Below, piece by piece: positions 43,990-55,740 of a DNA stretch of 64,000 bases. The DNA is from Nageia nagi. Its lineage: Eukaryota; Pinophyta. The notes under the pieces were generated by a model. The model was not told the DNA's origin. It saw nothing but the letters and a program-made list of their open reading frames with translations, and did not search any database. Positions within the stretch are counted from its first letter, which is position 1. Every line of letters begins with the position of its first letter. A program made the translations under genes and the position numbers. Where the stretch lies: NCBI GenBank assembly GCA_050084985.1, contig JBITNC010000001.1, forward strand, positions 139,996,001 through 140,060,000. Reading direction: 5' to 3'.

Positions 43990-46210
43990 CTAATTAATTG
44001 TTGTATGTTGCCTTTTTTTCCTCTATAGTAAACTTTGTTGAGCCAACCCTTAGCCTCAGAGTACGGACTATGGACATGAATCTAGGTATGTCTTCAAATC
44101 CATACTTTTATGATATTGAGAATGAGAATATTAATAATACTTATGATATAAGTAATTTTTATGTATTGAATATAATATCTTAGATAATTTTATTGGTACA
44201 ATATATGTGAGACAAGTGAGAACACATGCAAATAGAATATATAATCAATGTTTCCTTAATAAGGAGCTAGGATTTCAATGTCAACTCATATTACAATTAA
44301 TGAGAATATCAAAAATGAGAAGAGTAATGAAAAATTTAGGTGTTTGTGTGAAAAAATATGAACCCTTAAAATAAGTTATATCCACTATTGCTAGTGTCAT
44401 GGACTTGATTGAAAAGAAGAGTTGACCTAAAGATAGGAATGCAGTACAATGAGCCATAAAAATTGCTTTAGTAAATAGATCAATTGTAAAGAAAAAAATG
44501 ATTGGCAACCTTAGTGGATATCTAAATATATATCCTAAAACTTTGCAAAGAGTTATGAAGAGAAGAAAAATTATTGAAATTGATCCAATCAACCAATGTT
44601 GGAGTTTTAGTGGTAGAATTCCTAGTTCTGATAGGAAATTGACTAATGAGATAAAATGTCTAATTGAAAAATATTGGCATGATCATACAAGGGTATATCC
44701 TAATATTAAAGATGTTGTAAAATAAAGGAAATCTCTAAGGTCAAAATATCATCAACTTGAGCATCCAAAATACTTTTTAGATATGAATCAAACTTAATTG
44801 TATAAAAACTTTATAAATGATAAAATTTTAAGTACATTTAGTAGTAGCTTAAGTCAAAGATATTTTGAGAAATGCAAACCTTAGTATGTTATAATTAACA
44901 AGCAAAGAATAACATATTGTTGCAAAACTTATATGCAATTTAGATATTATTCTCAAGTTTTTTGATATATACATTGTACTTTTCATACTAAAAATCTCAT
45001 GTAGGGATGTGGTTTTAATATGTCACCTGAATCTATCAATGTGTTTATAGTAGGTTTATTTTTTCAAACTCTATATGGTCAATTATTTTATTCAAATGCA
45101 TGTATTTTAGGAAAATGTGGTATATTTGGGAACCTTTCATTTTTAGGAGAATGTATGCATGAAAGTAGTTTACACAAATTTGGATAAACATTAGTGGATA
45201 TCAAAAAATTCAAGAATGTTGAGTATGCATTAAGGGATGGAAAAACTAGGAAGCATATCAATCTAATCAATAAAAATGTTAGTGTACATACATTCATTGA
45301 TGATTTTAAGAGTAAATTTATTCCAAAATATGTGAAACATTACCAACATGTTTAGTGGTTTGATAGGGAATTTCATCAATGTAAAAATACATTTACATAT
45401 GGAACTATATTATCAATTGTAGAATTTGCATAAAACCATACTCTTGTACCACAATAAGAAATGTATTCTCAATATCATAATTCTCAACAAGTTTCCATTT
45501 GTGTTCATATTATATATAGACATACAAATGATAATACAAAAGTTAATAGAATAATTTTGAGGGAGTACCAATTTTATGTGAGTGATAATTGATTACACTC
45601 ACTAGAGTTCATCCAATTTTGCTTTAATATATTTTATAATAATTTGAAGGAAAGAAATATTCAAATGGCATAGCATTTGATATGATCAGATAACTATATA
45701 GGATAGTTTAAGAATGCATAGATTTTTTTTGGTTAAGTAAGATGCATAAAGAACATAATATCCAACATATATGGCCTTTTTTAAAGCTGGACATGGTAAA
45801 GGTGAACATGATGGAGCTAGTGCATGTGTGAAAAGAGCTCTTACTAGAGAACCACTTAAATTTGAATATTCAAAAAAATTTCAAGATGCATGTACAATTA
45901 TAGATTGGTGTAAAGGAAATATATTTATTGGATCAAAATAGAATTCTATAATTGGATGATTCTTTTGGTTAGTTGAAGAAAATAATATTACAAGTCATCA
46001 TTATTGTGAGACAATCAATGGATCAATGAAATAGCATTCATTTAGGAGTTCAAATGCAAGCACATGGACTATTTGGATAAGGGAGCTTGCATTTTTTTGT
46101 GATTCTTGTAATACAGGTGAATCAAAAGCATGTATAAATATAGAATGGGTTGAGGAATGGAAATAAAGATCTTTAACACTTATGAAAGCACATGAACAAC
46201 ACGAAATATT
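43990..46210 (+). pseudogene. Relict of a DDE-type transposase-like gene (unnamed plant family)
   Basis: Across several frames on the + strand there are conserved-looking blocks: GNLSGYLNIYPKTLQRVMK (near 44500), IEKYWHDHTRVYPNIKDVVK, LEHPKYFLDMNQT, a Cys-rich ITYCCKTYMQF, VEFA then PQ-EMYSQYHNSQQVSICVH (near 45420), ILREYQFYVSDN, a WSD-type block near 45690 and, near 45790, a block resembling 'EAGHGKGEHDGAGACVKRAL'. An acidic block with Trp-Ser-Asp/Gln-Phe-Lys followed by a His-Gly-Lys-Gly-x-x-Asp-Gly element is seen in a widespread group of plant transposon-like proteins; I cannot name the superfamily. It is heavily broken by stops. Confidence 0.45.
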
Positions 46211-46369
46211 CATTGAAGATGATAATCAATTGTTTGCATATAAGGACTATGATTGTGTTTCTGACCTTGTACAAGAAGGTAATTTAAATCAATTTGAACT
46301 TTATTTTTTTCAATTTATTTATACAAATGCTCATTTTTGTATATATATGAACTATTTTTATATATCACA

Positions 46370-46740
46370 CTTTATTGATATAAATTTATTTATAGGATAT
46401 GTGTATGTTGTTATGGAAGTTGGGGGAAATGAATAGAAAATAGAGTATTGTTTGGCTCTATGTTTAGAGAGAAAACATAAGTTAAATCATGATTAACTTA
46501 TCCTTGAAGTGATGATGAGGGATTTGAATGCTCATTTATATATATATATATATGAATTAGCCTTATATGTCACACTTTATTGATATAAATTTTATTAACA
46601 AGATATGTGTATGTTGTTATGGAAGCTAACGGGAATGAAGAGAAAATAGAGTATTGGTTGGCTCTATGTGTAGAGAGAAAACATAAGTTAACTTATCCTC
46701 AACGTGATGATGAGGGATTTGAGTATCCAATAGGTTTTAT
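46370..46740 (+). repeat. Tandem duplication of the 3' end of the DDE-like relict
   Basis: 46372-46530 and 46575-46730 match closely ('gatatgtgtatgttgttatggaag', 'gagtattg.ttggctctatgt', 'gatgatgagggatttga'). On the + strand the second copy reads EYWLALCVERKHKLTYPQ, so it is a repeated coding segment of the relict next to it. Confidence 0.75.
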
Positions 46741-46999
46741 GGTGGTTGATAGCACATGAATATAAAAATTAGAATCAATAAGGAATGGTTTGGCAGCATA
46801 AAAAGATTACAAAGAAAATAAAAAAATTATTCACTATTCGCATTTGATACTGAAATAAATATTAAACTATCTAGATATAAAGGGAGGCCTACTAATAAAG
46901 TGTTGTAGAACATTTCAATGCAATAACATGAGGCAATTATGAATGTGTTACATGAAATAGAGGATACATATGGTATCAATGAATGAAAAATACATGTAA

Positions 47000-47175
47000 G
47001 TTTATCTCCCCTTATCTCCTTCCCCTTTATCTCCACTTCCCCTTCTCCTTCACCCCTTGATCCCTTCATCTCTAATTCCCCTTCCCCTTCACTCCTTCAT
47101 ATCCACTTTCCCCTCCCCTTCCTACTTTCATCTCCACTTCCACTTCCCCTTCTCCTTCATCTCCCCTTCCCCTCA
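47000..47175. repeat. Polypyrimidine minisatellite (CCTTCCCCTTCATCTCCACTT type)
   Basis: About 175 bases almost wholly C and T, made of variants of 'cacttccccttctccttcatctc'. Mirror-like homopyrimidine tracts of this kind can form triplex DNA. Confidence 0.8.
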
Positions 47176-47247
47176 ACCTTCTTATCTCAATTGGTAGAGT
47201 GCATGGATTTTAACCACATGGTTGTGGGATCAATTCCCATAGGAAAC
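47176..47247 (+). tRNA. Decayed tRNA-Lys(UUU)-like sequence or tRNA-derived SINE head
   Basis: The 72 bases show the tRNA plan: TA after a 7-base acceptor arm, a D arm with AATTGGTAGAGT (A-box-like TGGTAGAGTGCATGG), an anticodon loop ATTTTAA (anticodon TTT), and a T arm GTGGG-ATCAATT-CCCAT with complementary stem, where the standard TTCGA has become ATCAATT. The acceptor stem pairs only in its inner half and two anticodon-stem pairs are lost. It resembles plant tRNA-Lys but is probably not functional. Confidence 0.5.
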
Positions 47248-48526
47248 ATACCTTTCCTGATTATATTCAAGTAAACATTTTTATGGATTAAATATTTCTC
47301 AATTTTGTAAACCTTTTTGTATTTACTTATTGATCAAGTAAGCTAAAAGTTGTATTTACTTATTGGTTTTTAGGATGAATCAAAGTTTTTCAAGATATAA
47401 ATATATCAATTATGCATTTAAATAATTATTTTTAATAGAATTAATATGCATAATAAAATCATCAAGATTATTTTAGGTATCTTGATTTAAGAATTCATGG
47501 ATCAAATTATAATTACAAATATCCTTCTAATTATACTATGATATGTTGAAATAATTATTTCATTATATATTATGATAATGAACAGTTATCATACATTACA
47601 TGCACAAAATTATAAATAAAAATCATATGTAATGGAAATAGTATGATTGGTATAAATCATATGTGACATAATTTGCATTTTCATTAAGGACATATAATAG
47701 TACAATTTATAGAAGCCATAACTATTAAGGTACAAGATTACATTCCACAATATTGTAACTTTGAATATACTCTAAGAGAACTAAGGTGAATCATTAGTTG
47801 TATTATATTGATGCATATGGTAATTGATATTTTTACCTTGTATGGTATATTTTTTATCATATGAATATGAATATATGGACAAAAAGATTGGATTACTAGG
47901 ATATGATACATTATCTTGGCCTTGAAGCATTTATAGCTTCCAAACTCTCTTGATATTTAATAAAAGATAACATAAAATGTATTATATACAACTTTTAACT
48001 TGATCAATAAATCTCAAATTTGTAAACATTTTTTCATTCTTAGCTTAGATATAATTGTAAACTTGTTATCTAAAAATTATTGATTCTATGATTATATTAC
48101 AACAATTGTAAACTTCTTATCTAATTGTTTTTTAGTAATATATATAATACAACATTTGTAAACTTATAAACTTATTATCTAGTATATGATACATTATCTT
48201 GTAAACTTGTTATCTAATTATAGATTGCATTACTAGGATATGATACATTATCTTGTCAACTTGTAATTGTTGTTTAGTAATATATGTTACAACATTTGTA
48301 AAATTGAACATTATCTAAAAATTATTAATCCTATGATTATAATTTTGTGAAGGGATAAAGATTGTATAAATAGGGAAATATGAAGGGGAGATGAAAATGC
48401 ATAACAACATATAATCATTGTGTAAAAAATACATAACAACATTGTAATAATTATGTGAAAAATACATAACATCATCATAACATGTGTCCAAATTCCATGT
48501 AGTCCATATAATAATAACATATAGTC
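47248..48526. other. AT-rich spacer
   Basis: No gene seen. The phrase 'ggatatgatacattatcttg' occurs near 47898 and 48236, with a shorter 'tatgatacattatcttg' near 48184, showing an old repeat. Confidence 0.4.
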
Positions 48527-48606
48527 CACAATAACAATATCCAAAGTTCACAATAATAATGTCCAAACTCCACAATAACAATGTCCAAAGTACACAATAA
48601 TAATAT
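48527..48606. repeat. 22-bp minisatellite
   Basis: About 3.5 copies of CACAATAACAATATCCAAAGTT with 22-bp period. Confidence 0.8.
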
Positions 48607-49050
48607 ATAACAACATCATCATAATAATGTCCAAATTCCATATACATATATCATGATCTACAACTAACATACAAAAATAACAGCTACATAATCAATCCTA
48701 GATCTATCTATCTAGGACTAGATGTATCTCTATGATTGATCCTCCTCTTATTTTCAAGTGATGCATGTGCCCCATGTTGTATAACACAAATAAAATTAGA
48801 ATATATTATCATTCATATTTGTAATTATTTTAAATATTTGATAAATTAAATTTAATCTATCTATAAGTTTTAAAAATGCACATAAATATTACCATATCAT
48901 GTTGCTAAGATCCTCCCTCAATAACTGTATACTATTGTGTAGATGATATACCCACCTCATCAATATGAAATGCATGAGAAATAACATCATACAAGATCAA
49001 ATAAAGAAATATTGAATAAAAATAAGGTTTTTTAAATTTATATATACTTT

Positions 49051-49560
49051 TAAGACCTACAAATTGCATACATACACATAAAAATTTATTTTAAAAAAGT
49101 ACCTGAAATGAAGTAGACATCTAAGTGACAAAATATGGAGTGGTGGAAATTGAAGGCTCAGCCATCAACATGCCCTCTCATTGGTAAAATATGAACATCT
49201 CAAGATGGATGTCTACCTAGAATAGGAAATTATTTTTTCAGCATACACATGTACACATTCAAATGTGAATAATATCTAACAAAATTAACATGGAATTTTT
49301 TAAGACCTACAAATTGCATACATACATATAATAATGTATTTTAAAAAATTACCTAAAATGAATTAGAAATCTAAGTGATAAACTATGGATTGGTGGACAC
49401 TGGAAGCTCATCCATCGACATGCATTCTCATCGATCGAATGTGGTCATCTCAAGATGTACATCTACTTGGAATAGAAAACAACTATTTAGCATACAAATG
49501 TACATATTAAAATGTAAATAATATATAACAAAATTAACATAAAATTTGTTAAATTTAGTA
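49051..49560. repeat. Tandem duplication, 250-bp period
   Basis: 'taagacctacaaattgcata' starts at 49051 and again at 49301, and the two 250-bp copies align throughout. Each includes an exon-like block of the - strand relict. Confidence 0.8.
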
Positions 49561-50581
49561 TTTTTATTTACCCAATAAGGTGTACCAGTAGATCTAGGAT
49601 TCAATGTCATAAAATCTCTATGAGATGCACCTAAAGTGGAGGCTCCCATCATCTATAATAAAAAATATAAAGGTATTTAATATTTAAATTAGGTATATAT
49701 ATAATTCAAATTAACTTAGAAATATATATTACATACATTAAAAACACTAAAAATATGGCAAATGTACCTCTCCCAATAAGGTTGACATTATCCATTAACA
49801 TCATCTCTATATAATATGTCTCGCAATCAGCTGAAGGGGGACCAACACATAAAATCGTAACTCTGGAAAAAAATGAGATGTAACTTCACTAACTCCAACA
49901 TCATCTTTAGGCTCACTAATATTAGCTACCACATGGGTAGCTTATTCAATGAGATTTTGGGTCACCTAACTCAATGCTCCTAATGCCAAAATAACTACTT
50001 GATGAAAATTTGGGGTAGGAATAGCAGGTGTAGGAGGAGGATGAGTGGTACAAGATGTGTTGGTTGGCTTGGATTGACCCATGCCCCTGGTCTCTTTTTC
50101 CCTGAACCATGATCAATCCCTTGATTACACCTCATATAAAAATAATTGGCATGTTATCCTAATAGGTATGTGGTGGTTTATCAAACATCATCCACCATTG
50201 ATCCCAAAACATTTGAGCTATCATAGGATGGGTGTACCAATCATATGGAATTATTTTTTTATTAGGTGGGATGGGTTTTTTAGTATATGGATCAATGAAG
50301 TGTGGAGTAAGGGTGGCTTCAGTAATACCTAACTTGTTTACCTCTCTAGTGGAGATACCATTTGAATAATGCTCTCTCATGTGATCTCTTCATGCCTCAA
50401 AACCATACATATCCCTATCAACATTCCTAATATTATCAACTATGGTTTGCATCAAAGATTTAAACCATATAACATGGTTTGGGGAACTACAAATACTATA
50501 TATGTGATTTATTTTTTCTTTTAATTGATTGATATCATGAGCAATAGCATCTCATAACTATTTCTCATCTACATCAATAGT

Positions 50582-50690
50582 TTGGGGTGGGGGTAGGGGT
50601 AGAGGTGGAGGGGGTGGAGGTGGAGAGGGTGGAGGGGATGGAGGTGGAGAGAGTAGAGGGGGTGGAAGTTCAACATGTGGAGGGGGTAAA
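50582..50690. repeat. G-rich polypurine tract (GGTGGAGG type)
   Basis: Runs of three to five G separated by one to three bases (GGGGTGGGGGTAGGGGTAGA and onward) make it a G-quadruplex candidate on the + strand. The - strand translates as a polyproline stretch of the gene relict around it. Confidence 0.75.
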
Positions 50691-50887
50691 TTTTGTGATA
50701 TGTCTTGGTTCACATCTTCCAATGTCTCATATATACCATGATAAAAGTCATGAGATGACTCATCTATGATAATAAAAAGGCACCTACAAACATTAGCAAT
50801 TATATAGAAATAGAAATAAAATCAATTTAAATTGGATACTAATAGAACAAATTGCATTACTTATAAATTGGATATCACATGTTTAAC

Positions 50888-50932
50888 ATATATATATATA
50901 TTATATATATATATATATATATCACATGTTGT
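50888..50932. repeat. (TA)n palindrome flanked by a CACATGTT inverted repeat
   Basis: Two TA runs joined by TATTATA. ATCACATGTTTAA just before (50874-50886) and ATCACATGTTGTTTAA just after (50920-50935) repeat the same phrase directly. Confidence 0.7.
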
Positions 50933-50935
50933 TTA

Positions 50936-53121
50936 AGAAGATGTATCTATATATATCCAATCTAAAGGACTAAAATTGAAATCAAATTTAGTTATTACAC
51001 TAAATTGAAAAGCAAAAATTTAGGAGTTAGAAGCATATATGGCTAACAATTATTTATTTAAGAAAAAATCCTTAAGAAAAGTTTATCATATGCCTAACGA
51101 TAAATAATTAAAATGTAAATTTTTTATCTATGTGGTAGATTTTATGATTTTTCATTATTTTTGATGTATATGGGCCTACATGAAAGCCATTACTTGAATG
51201 TCCTCCCAATTACTCCTCACTTATCATTTGCTCCTAACTTTTCTTAACATATCAACTACACGTAGTACACCTAGTTTCTATCTATCAATTAGCTACTCTC
51301 AACTTTTGAACTACTCTAGTTGCCTCTTAGTTTCCCATAACTACCCTTAACTCTATATAACTTCAATAATTAAATAATAGTTTCAAATAGTTTGTTGGTC
51401 TATAGTATTGAACTTCCAAGAGGTTCCATTTTCTTAAATTCCATATATACATGCCCAAAAAAAATTATATAGAAAGGTATTCACACAAATGCAAACTTGA
51501 TAGAGAATCAGTATCTTTAAATATGGCCTCAACCATATTAAATTAATAAGGAATTATATTTTATATCTTATTCTTTATGATACAACATTGATCCTATAGA
51601 TATAATCAATTTTGGACTCTTTGCAACTCTTTTACATCCATTAGTAATCCACCATGCAATCCAAATTACCATACTTACATTTTGATAATCTATTATCCAT
51701 TTATACTATGAATAATATATGTACATAACTCTTTGGTACCATACAATAACCTATAGAATAAATTATGAAACATAAGGTCTATTGATAAACTAATTAGACT
51801 ACTATAATGATATGATTCTAACCTTTTACATGGACCACCCTTGATTCCATGATGTGAATACTTGAGATGATGAAAAATGTATACTTATAATTGTATATAT
51901 ACTTTATCATAGCTTTTCCTATGCATATTAAGTCATAATTATCATGATGTTTACTACATACACAAGCCCCATCTAAAAAGTTTATCTTTTTAGCAAGGAT
52001 ATAATAATAAATCAAATATTCTTAAGTCAAATTAATCTAGAATATTACTAAAAGATTCACAACCAACAAATCCCTAATATAAAACATTTTACTATACCTA
52101 TTAATTCATTTAATATCAATAAACCAAGTGAACATATTATGATCTATTTGTTTATCATCTAATATTATATAATTGAATGCTTACCCTAAATAGACAAGTA
52201 AGTGATAATCTATATGTTCCTTAGCATCATTATCATCTATCTTATAAGAAGATAAAATGTGATAGTGTTTAACATTATCTTTACACAAACTTCATTAAAA
52301 GTAAAGTATTTATTATAGCTCATGGAATTCCAAATGCATAGCTAAAACTAATAGTGATAAGCATGGCCTTATCCTTTTAGTCTAATCTTAATGAACAAAA
52401 TGATAGAAATACACTCCCCTATTGTACCCATAAAAATAATCTTATAACTCTAGTTTATATTAAAGGCATATATTTGGGAAATTAATAACATAAAAAAATA
52501 AAAGTATTTATTTTAAAACTTAAATAAACTTGTAAAATACATTAATACATAAGTAAATGGTTGCAGCCACACAATACATGACTATCATGGGAGACCTTGA
52601 AATCATCATTCAAACTTGATAATTCATATAAGAATATAGTTTAAGTAACAAAAGAGAATGTACTAATTATCATGCTACAAAAAATAGGTATTTTATTTTC
52701 TTGAAAGGTATAGTGGGAGGACTGCTAATGGTAATTTGACACATATCCCACTAATAGGAAAATAAATGAAAGGTGTGGATTTAACACCTAAATTCATATA
52801 CACTTTATGATTTCAAATGCTTTTGACATCTTAATTGGAACCCATGTAAGAAGTTTTTAGCAAGAGTTTAATATTTCATGGGCTACCAATAAGAAATTAC
52901 CTCAAACATCTTAGTCTGACAATTCATTATTTCCATTTTTCCACTCTTGTAGAAGACATTAAACATCTCTTCTATGTTTGTAATATGGATCAAGATGCAT
53001 ATAAATGATATTTTTTCTCTTTTTTAAACCATTTATTCCCAATGTCTTTCATGGAAACAAATAATTTTGGAGGATCCCCCCAATCTCCTCTTCCTTTTAT
53101 AAACTTGATAATTTTTTAGAA
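50936..53121. other. AT-rich spacer
   Basis: No gene or element recognised; only short open frames of AT-rich composition. Confidence 0.4.
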
Positions 53122-53430
53122 TTGATATACTATTTCGAATATGGAAAATTGAGAATTATATTATTTTTTCTAGTGTTTTGCCTCTATAGATCCAAACCAT
53201 GTCAATTTCATCATCATCTATGCTTGATATGTTCTAAAATACAAGCACATTTATTTCCTCCACCATTGAATCTTGTCATTCCATGGGTTAAAAAACCTCT
53301 TGGATTAATTTTAATCAATTTTTGGGAAGTACATCATACACTTGATATTGGCTTGGGTGATGGAAAAATAAATATCATGTTGTATTTATGTTCACATATA
53401 ATGTGGCCTCATCAAATTATCTTTTAGTTG
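53122..53430 (+). pseudogene. Possible LINE RNase H remnant
   Basis: A 101-codon open frame on the + strand includes PWVKKPLGLILINFWEVHHT and then LDIGLGDGKINIMLYL. 'W.KPPLG..K.NFDG......G.AG.G...R...G' is the usual start of the RNase H domain at the 3' end of plant LINEs, and the block may be a decayed version. The FDG catalytic segment is not preserved. Weak call. Confidence 0.3.
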
Positions 53431-53439
53431 TGAAGTTAT

Positions 53440-54482
53440 GTATCAAGAGATGTGTTTATTTTATGTGTTTAGCATCTATGTTCATTACATTTATGAGTCT
53501 AATGCTCATCGATTTTGTATCAAGAGGTGTGTTTAGTATCTATGTTCGTTACATTTCTTATTCTAATGAGTCAATTTAGTATTAGGAGGTGTGTTTAGCA
53601 TCTATGTTTGTTACATTTCTAGTTCTAATGAGTTAATTTAGTATCATGAACCTATGTGTTTAGTTTATGTGTTTAGCATCTATGTTAGTTACATTTTTTA
53701 TTCTAATGATCAAATTTAAATTAAATTTTACAAAAAAATATTTAAAAAAATCATAAATAAAATGCCATAAATACACATGATATTTTAACATCAAAAAATT
53801 AAAAAAAAAAACATGATATTGAACAAAAAGACCCAAAATTATTATGGCAATGGTTACTTTAACTAACATGGACAACATGGGGTGAAAATAAATGTAGAAG
53901 GAGGTAGTAGGAGCACTTAAATTGGGATCCCAAAAATGTAGGTCCATTACTATGAGTCGATTTAGTATCAGGAGGTGTGCTTAGCATCTATATTTGTTAC
54001 ATTTCTAGGTCTAATGAGTCAATTTAGTAGCATGAACCTGTGTGTTTAGTTTATGTGTTTAGTATCTATGTTCATTACATTTCTTATTCTAATGAATCAA
54101 TTTAGTATCAGGAGGTATGTTTAGCATCTATGTTTGTTACATTTTTTGATCTAATGAGTCAATTTAGTATCATGAACCTATTTGTTTAGTTTATGTGTTT
54201 AGCATCTATGTTAGTTACATTTCTGAGCCTAATGATCAAATTTAAACTAAATTTTACAAAAAAAACATAAAAAACTCACAAATAAAATGCCATAAATACA
54301 CATGATATTTTAACATCAAAAAATTTAAAAAAAAAAAAAACATGATATTTTAACCAAAAAAAACCCAAAAACATAATGGCAATGGTTGTTTTAACTAACC
54401 TAGACAACATGGGGTGAAAACAAATGTAAAGGGGTTAGTAGGAGCATTGAAATCGGGATCCCAAAAATTCAGGTCCACTGCT
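53440..54482. repeat. Roughly 0.5-kb tandem duplication with 60-bp subrepeats
   Basis: Copy 1 (about 53440-53950) and copy 2 (53951-54482) share a 5' part of 60-bp subrepeats ('gaggtgtgtttagcatctatgtttgttacatttct.attctaatgagtcaatttagtatca') and a 3' part ('aaatgccataaatacacatgatattttaacatcaaaaaat' to 'gggatcccaaaaat.caggtcca'). Confidence 0.85.
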
Positions 54483-54582
54483 TAGGGCTAGCTAGAAGGT
54501 GTAGGTCACAGAGCTAGAAAATGAGCTTTGTGGGCTACATTGTGATATTTAGCTTTCATGTATTGAGATCCCAATATTTCAA

Positions 54583-54657
54583 GATCCTAATATATCAGGA
54601 TCCTGATATAGGTTCAAGTGATGAACCCATATCAGGATCTTGATATCTATTAGGATC
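54583..54657. repeat. Long imperfect hairpin, GATCCTAATA..TATTAGGATC
   Basis: Left arm 54583-54615 and right arm 54623-54657 are reverse complements over about 33 bases with four or five differences, around a 7-base loop (aagtgat). A GAGATCCCAATAT phrase lies just left (54564), the same phrase as in the hairpin at 41338. Confidence 0.8.
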
Positions 54658-55199
54658 AGGGTCTCAAAAAATTGAGATCCTAATTTATTTAATATTGATA
54701 TCGTATCCTAATTTTTTTGACCCTAAAGTTTTACTCCATACTTACTCTTTAAGTGGACCCAACTTCTTATCTTTAAGTGGGCCCAATGTATTACTTCCAC
54801 CCCTATATTTTTTTTATTAATAGGGTAAATTTTATTAATCAAAAATTTTGGAGTTTAGATGGGTCTCCAAGAACCTTTATAGTGTGTTAGCTTCAAGGCT
54901 CAATTACAATATTTTTTCAATCTATTCTTTCCTATTTCATTTTATATTAAAAGCATTATAAGAAAATATTTTCATACATAGCAATAGACTCCTTTTTACT
55001 TTCTTATGTTTTGATATATCAAAAGGAAGAAATTTATTTAATCTAATTACCTACTAAAATAAACATCAATTGGTATTCACCATTTTGAGATACTATAATG
55101 TATCTACTATTACTCCTAATTCTTTTTTTCTTATCTCATATAGTACCATTTTTATTTTTGATGTCAAGTACTTTTTCAAGAGTAAATCCATCTTCTAGT
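54658..55199. other. AT-rich spacer
   Basis: No gene seen. Confidence 0.4.
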
Positions 55200-55740
55200 T
55201 CTCATTTCCTTTGTGCTTCCCTTATATTTCTTTTCGTTGCCTCTCTAAAGTAAAAGCTCTAGTATTTATAACTTTTATTATAATTCCTATATGATTTTAT
55301 TTATGTTGCATTCAAAAACCTTTCTAAAATTTCTTCCATTGTATAGTATTCTTTTTCTATTATTGGTTCCTATTTTAACTCTATTGGTCATGTCTCTAAA
55401 TTTCCATCTACTTGGTTTTCTTGTTTTTGTTGTTATTAACTCTCCTCTTCCTCTTCCATTGCCTACTTTGTTTCATTTTTATTTACATTTTCTCTTTCTA
55501 ATTATTCCTTCTCTTCTTCATTTTCCTCTTCATACCATGTCTCCTTGTCCTTCTCTTCTTTATTTTTCTCTTCCTTCTTTATTTCTTCTTCATCTACTAT
55601 TTCTTCTTTTATCTGCTTCATTCTCTTTTAAAAGATTTGCACTCTTTTTATTTTTACAATCTTATTTTTGGCATTTAGATGTTATCATAGGGTTTGAGTT
55701 TTTTATTGGAACTATATAATTTAAAGGTTTACTTATAGTG
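55200..55740. repeat. Pyrimidine-rich low-complexity region
   Basis: Long CTTCTTC/TTTCCTC-like runs. The 142-codon open frame at 55291-55719 (+) is an artefact-like string of Leu, Phe, Pro and Ser. On the - strand the region would read as Lys/Glu/Arg-rich. Confidence 0.5.

Larger units (their letters stand above)
48700..50780 (-). pseudogene. Unidentified multi-exon gene relict with a proline-rich segment
   Basis: On the - strand there is a proline-rich, low-complexity stretch (50690-50582), then an open block (50380-50159) reading TREVNKLGITEATLTPHFID and PYDWYTHPMIAQMFWDQWW. Further exon-like blocks are at about 49860-49770 (PSADCETYYIEMMLMDNVNL) and 49652-49571 (DFMTLNPRSTGTPYWVN, donor TTGG|GTAAAT), plus two similar copies of an exon-like block inside a tandem duplication. 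Consistent intron-like spacing and in-frame blocks point to a former gene or intron-containing transposon gene. No family was recognised. Stops are present. Confidence 0.4.

Noticed and set aside
55291-55719. 142-codon open frame that looks like a membrane protein
   Set aside because: It is a translation of a pyrimidine-rich tract giving mostly Leu, Phe, Ser and Pro. No Met-anchored gene structure, motif or splice pattern supports it.
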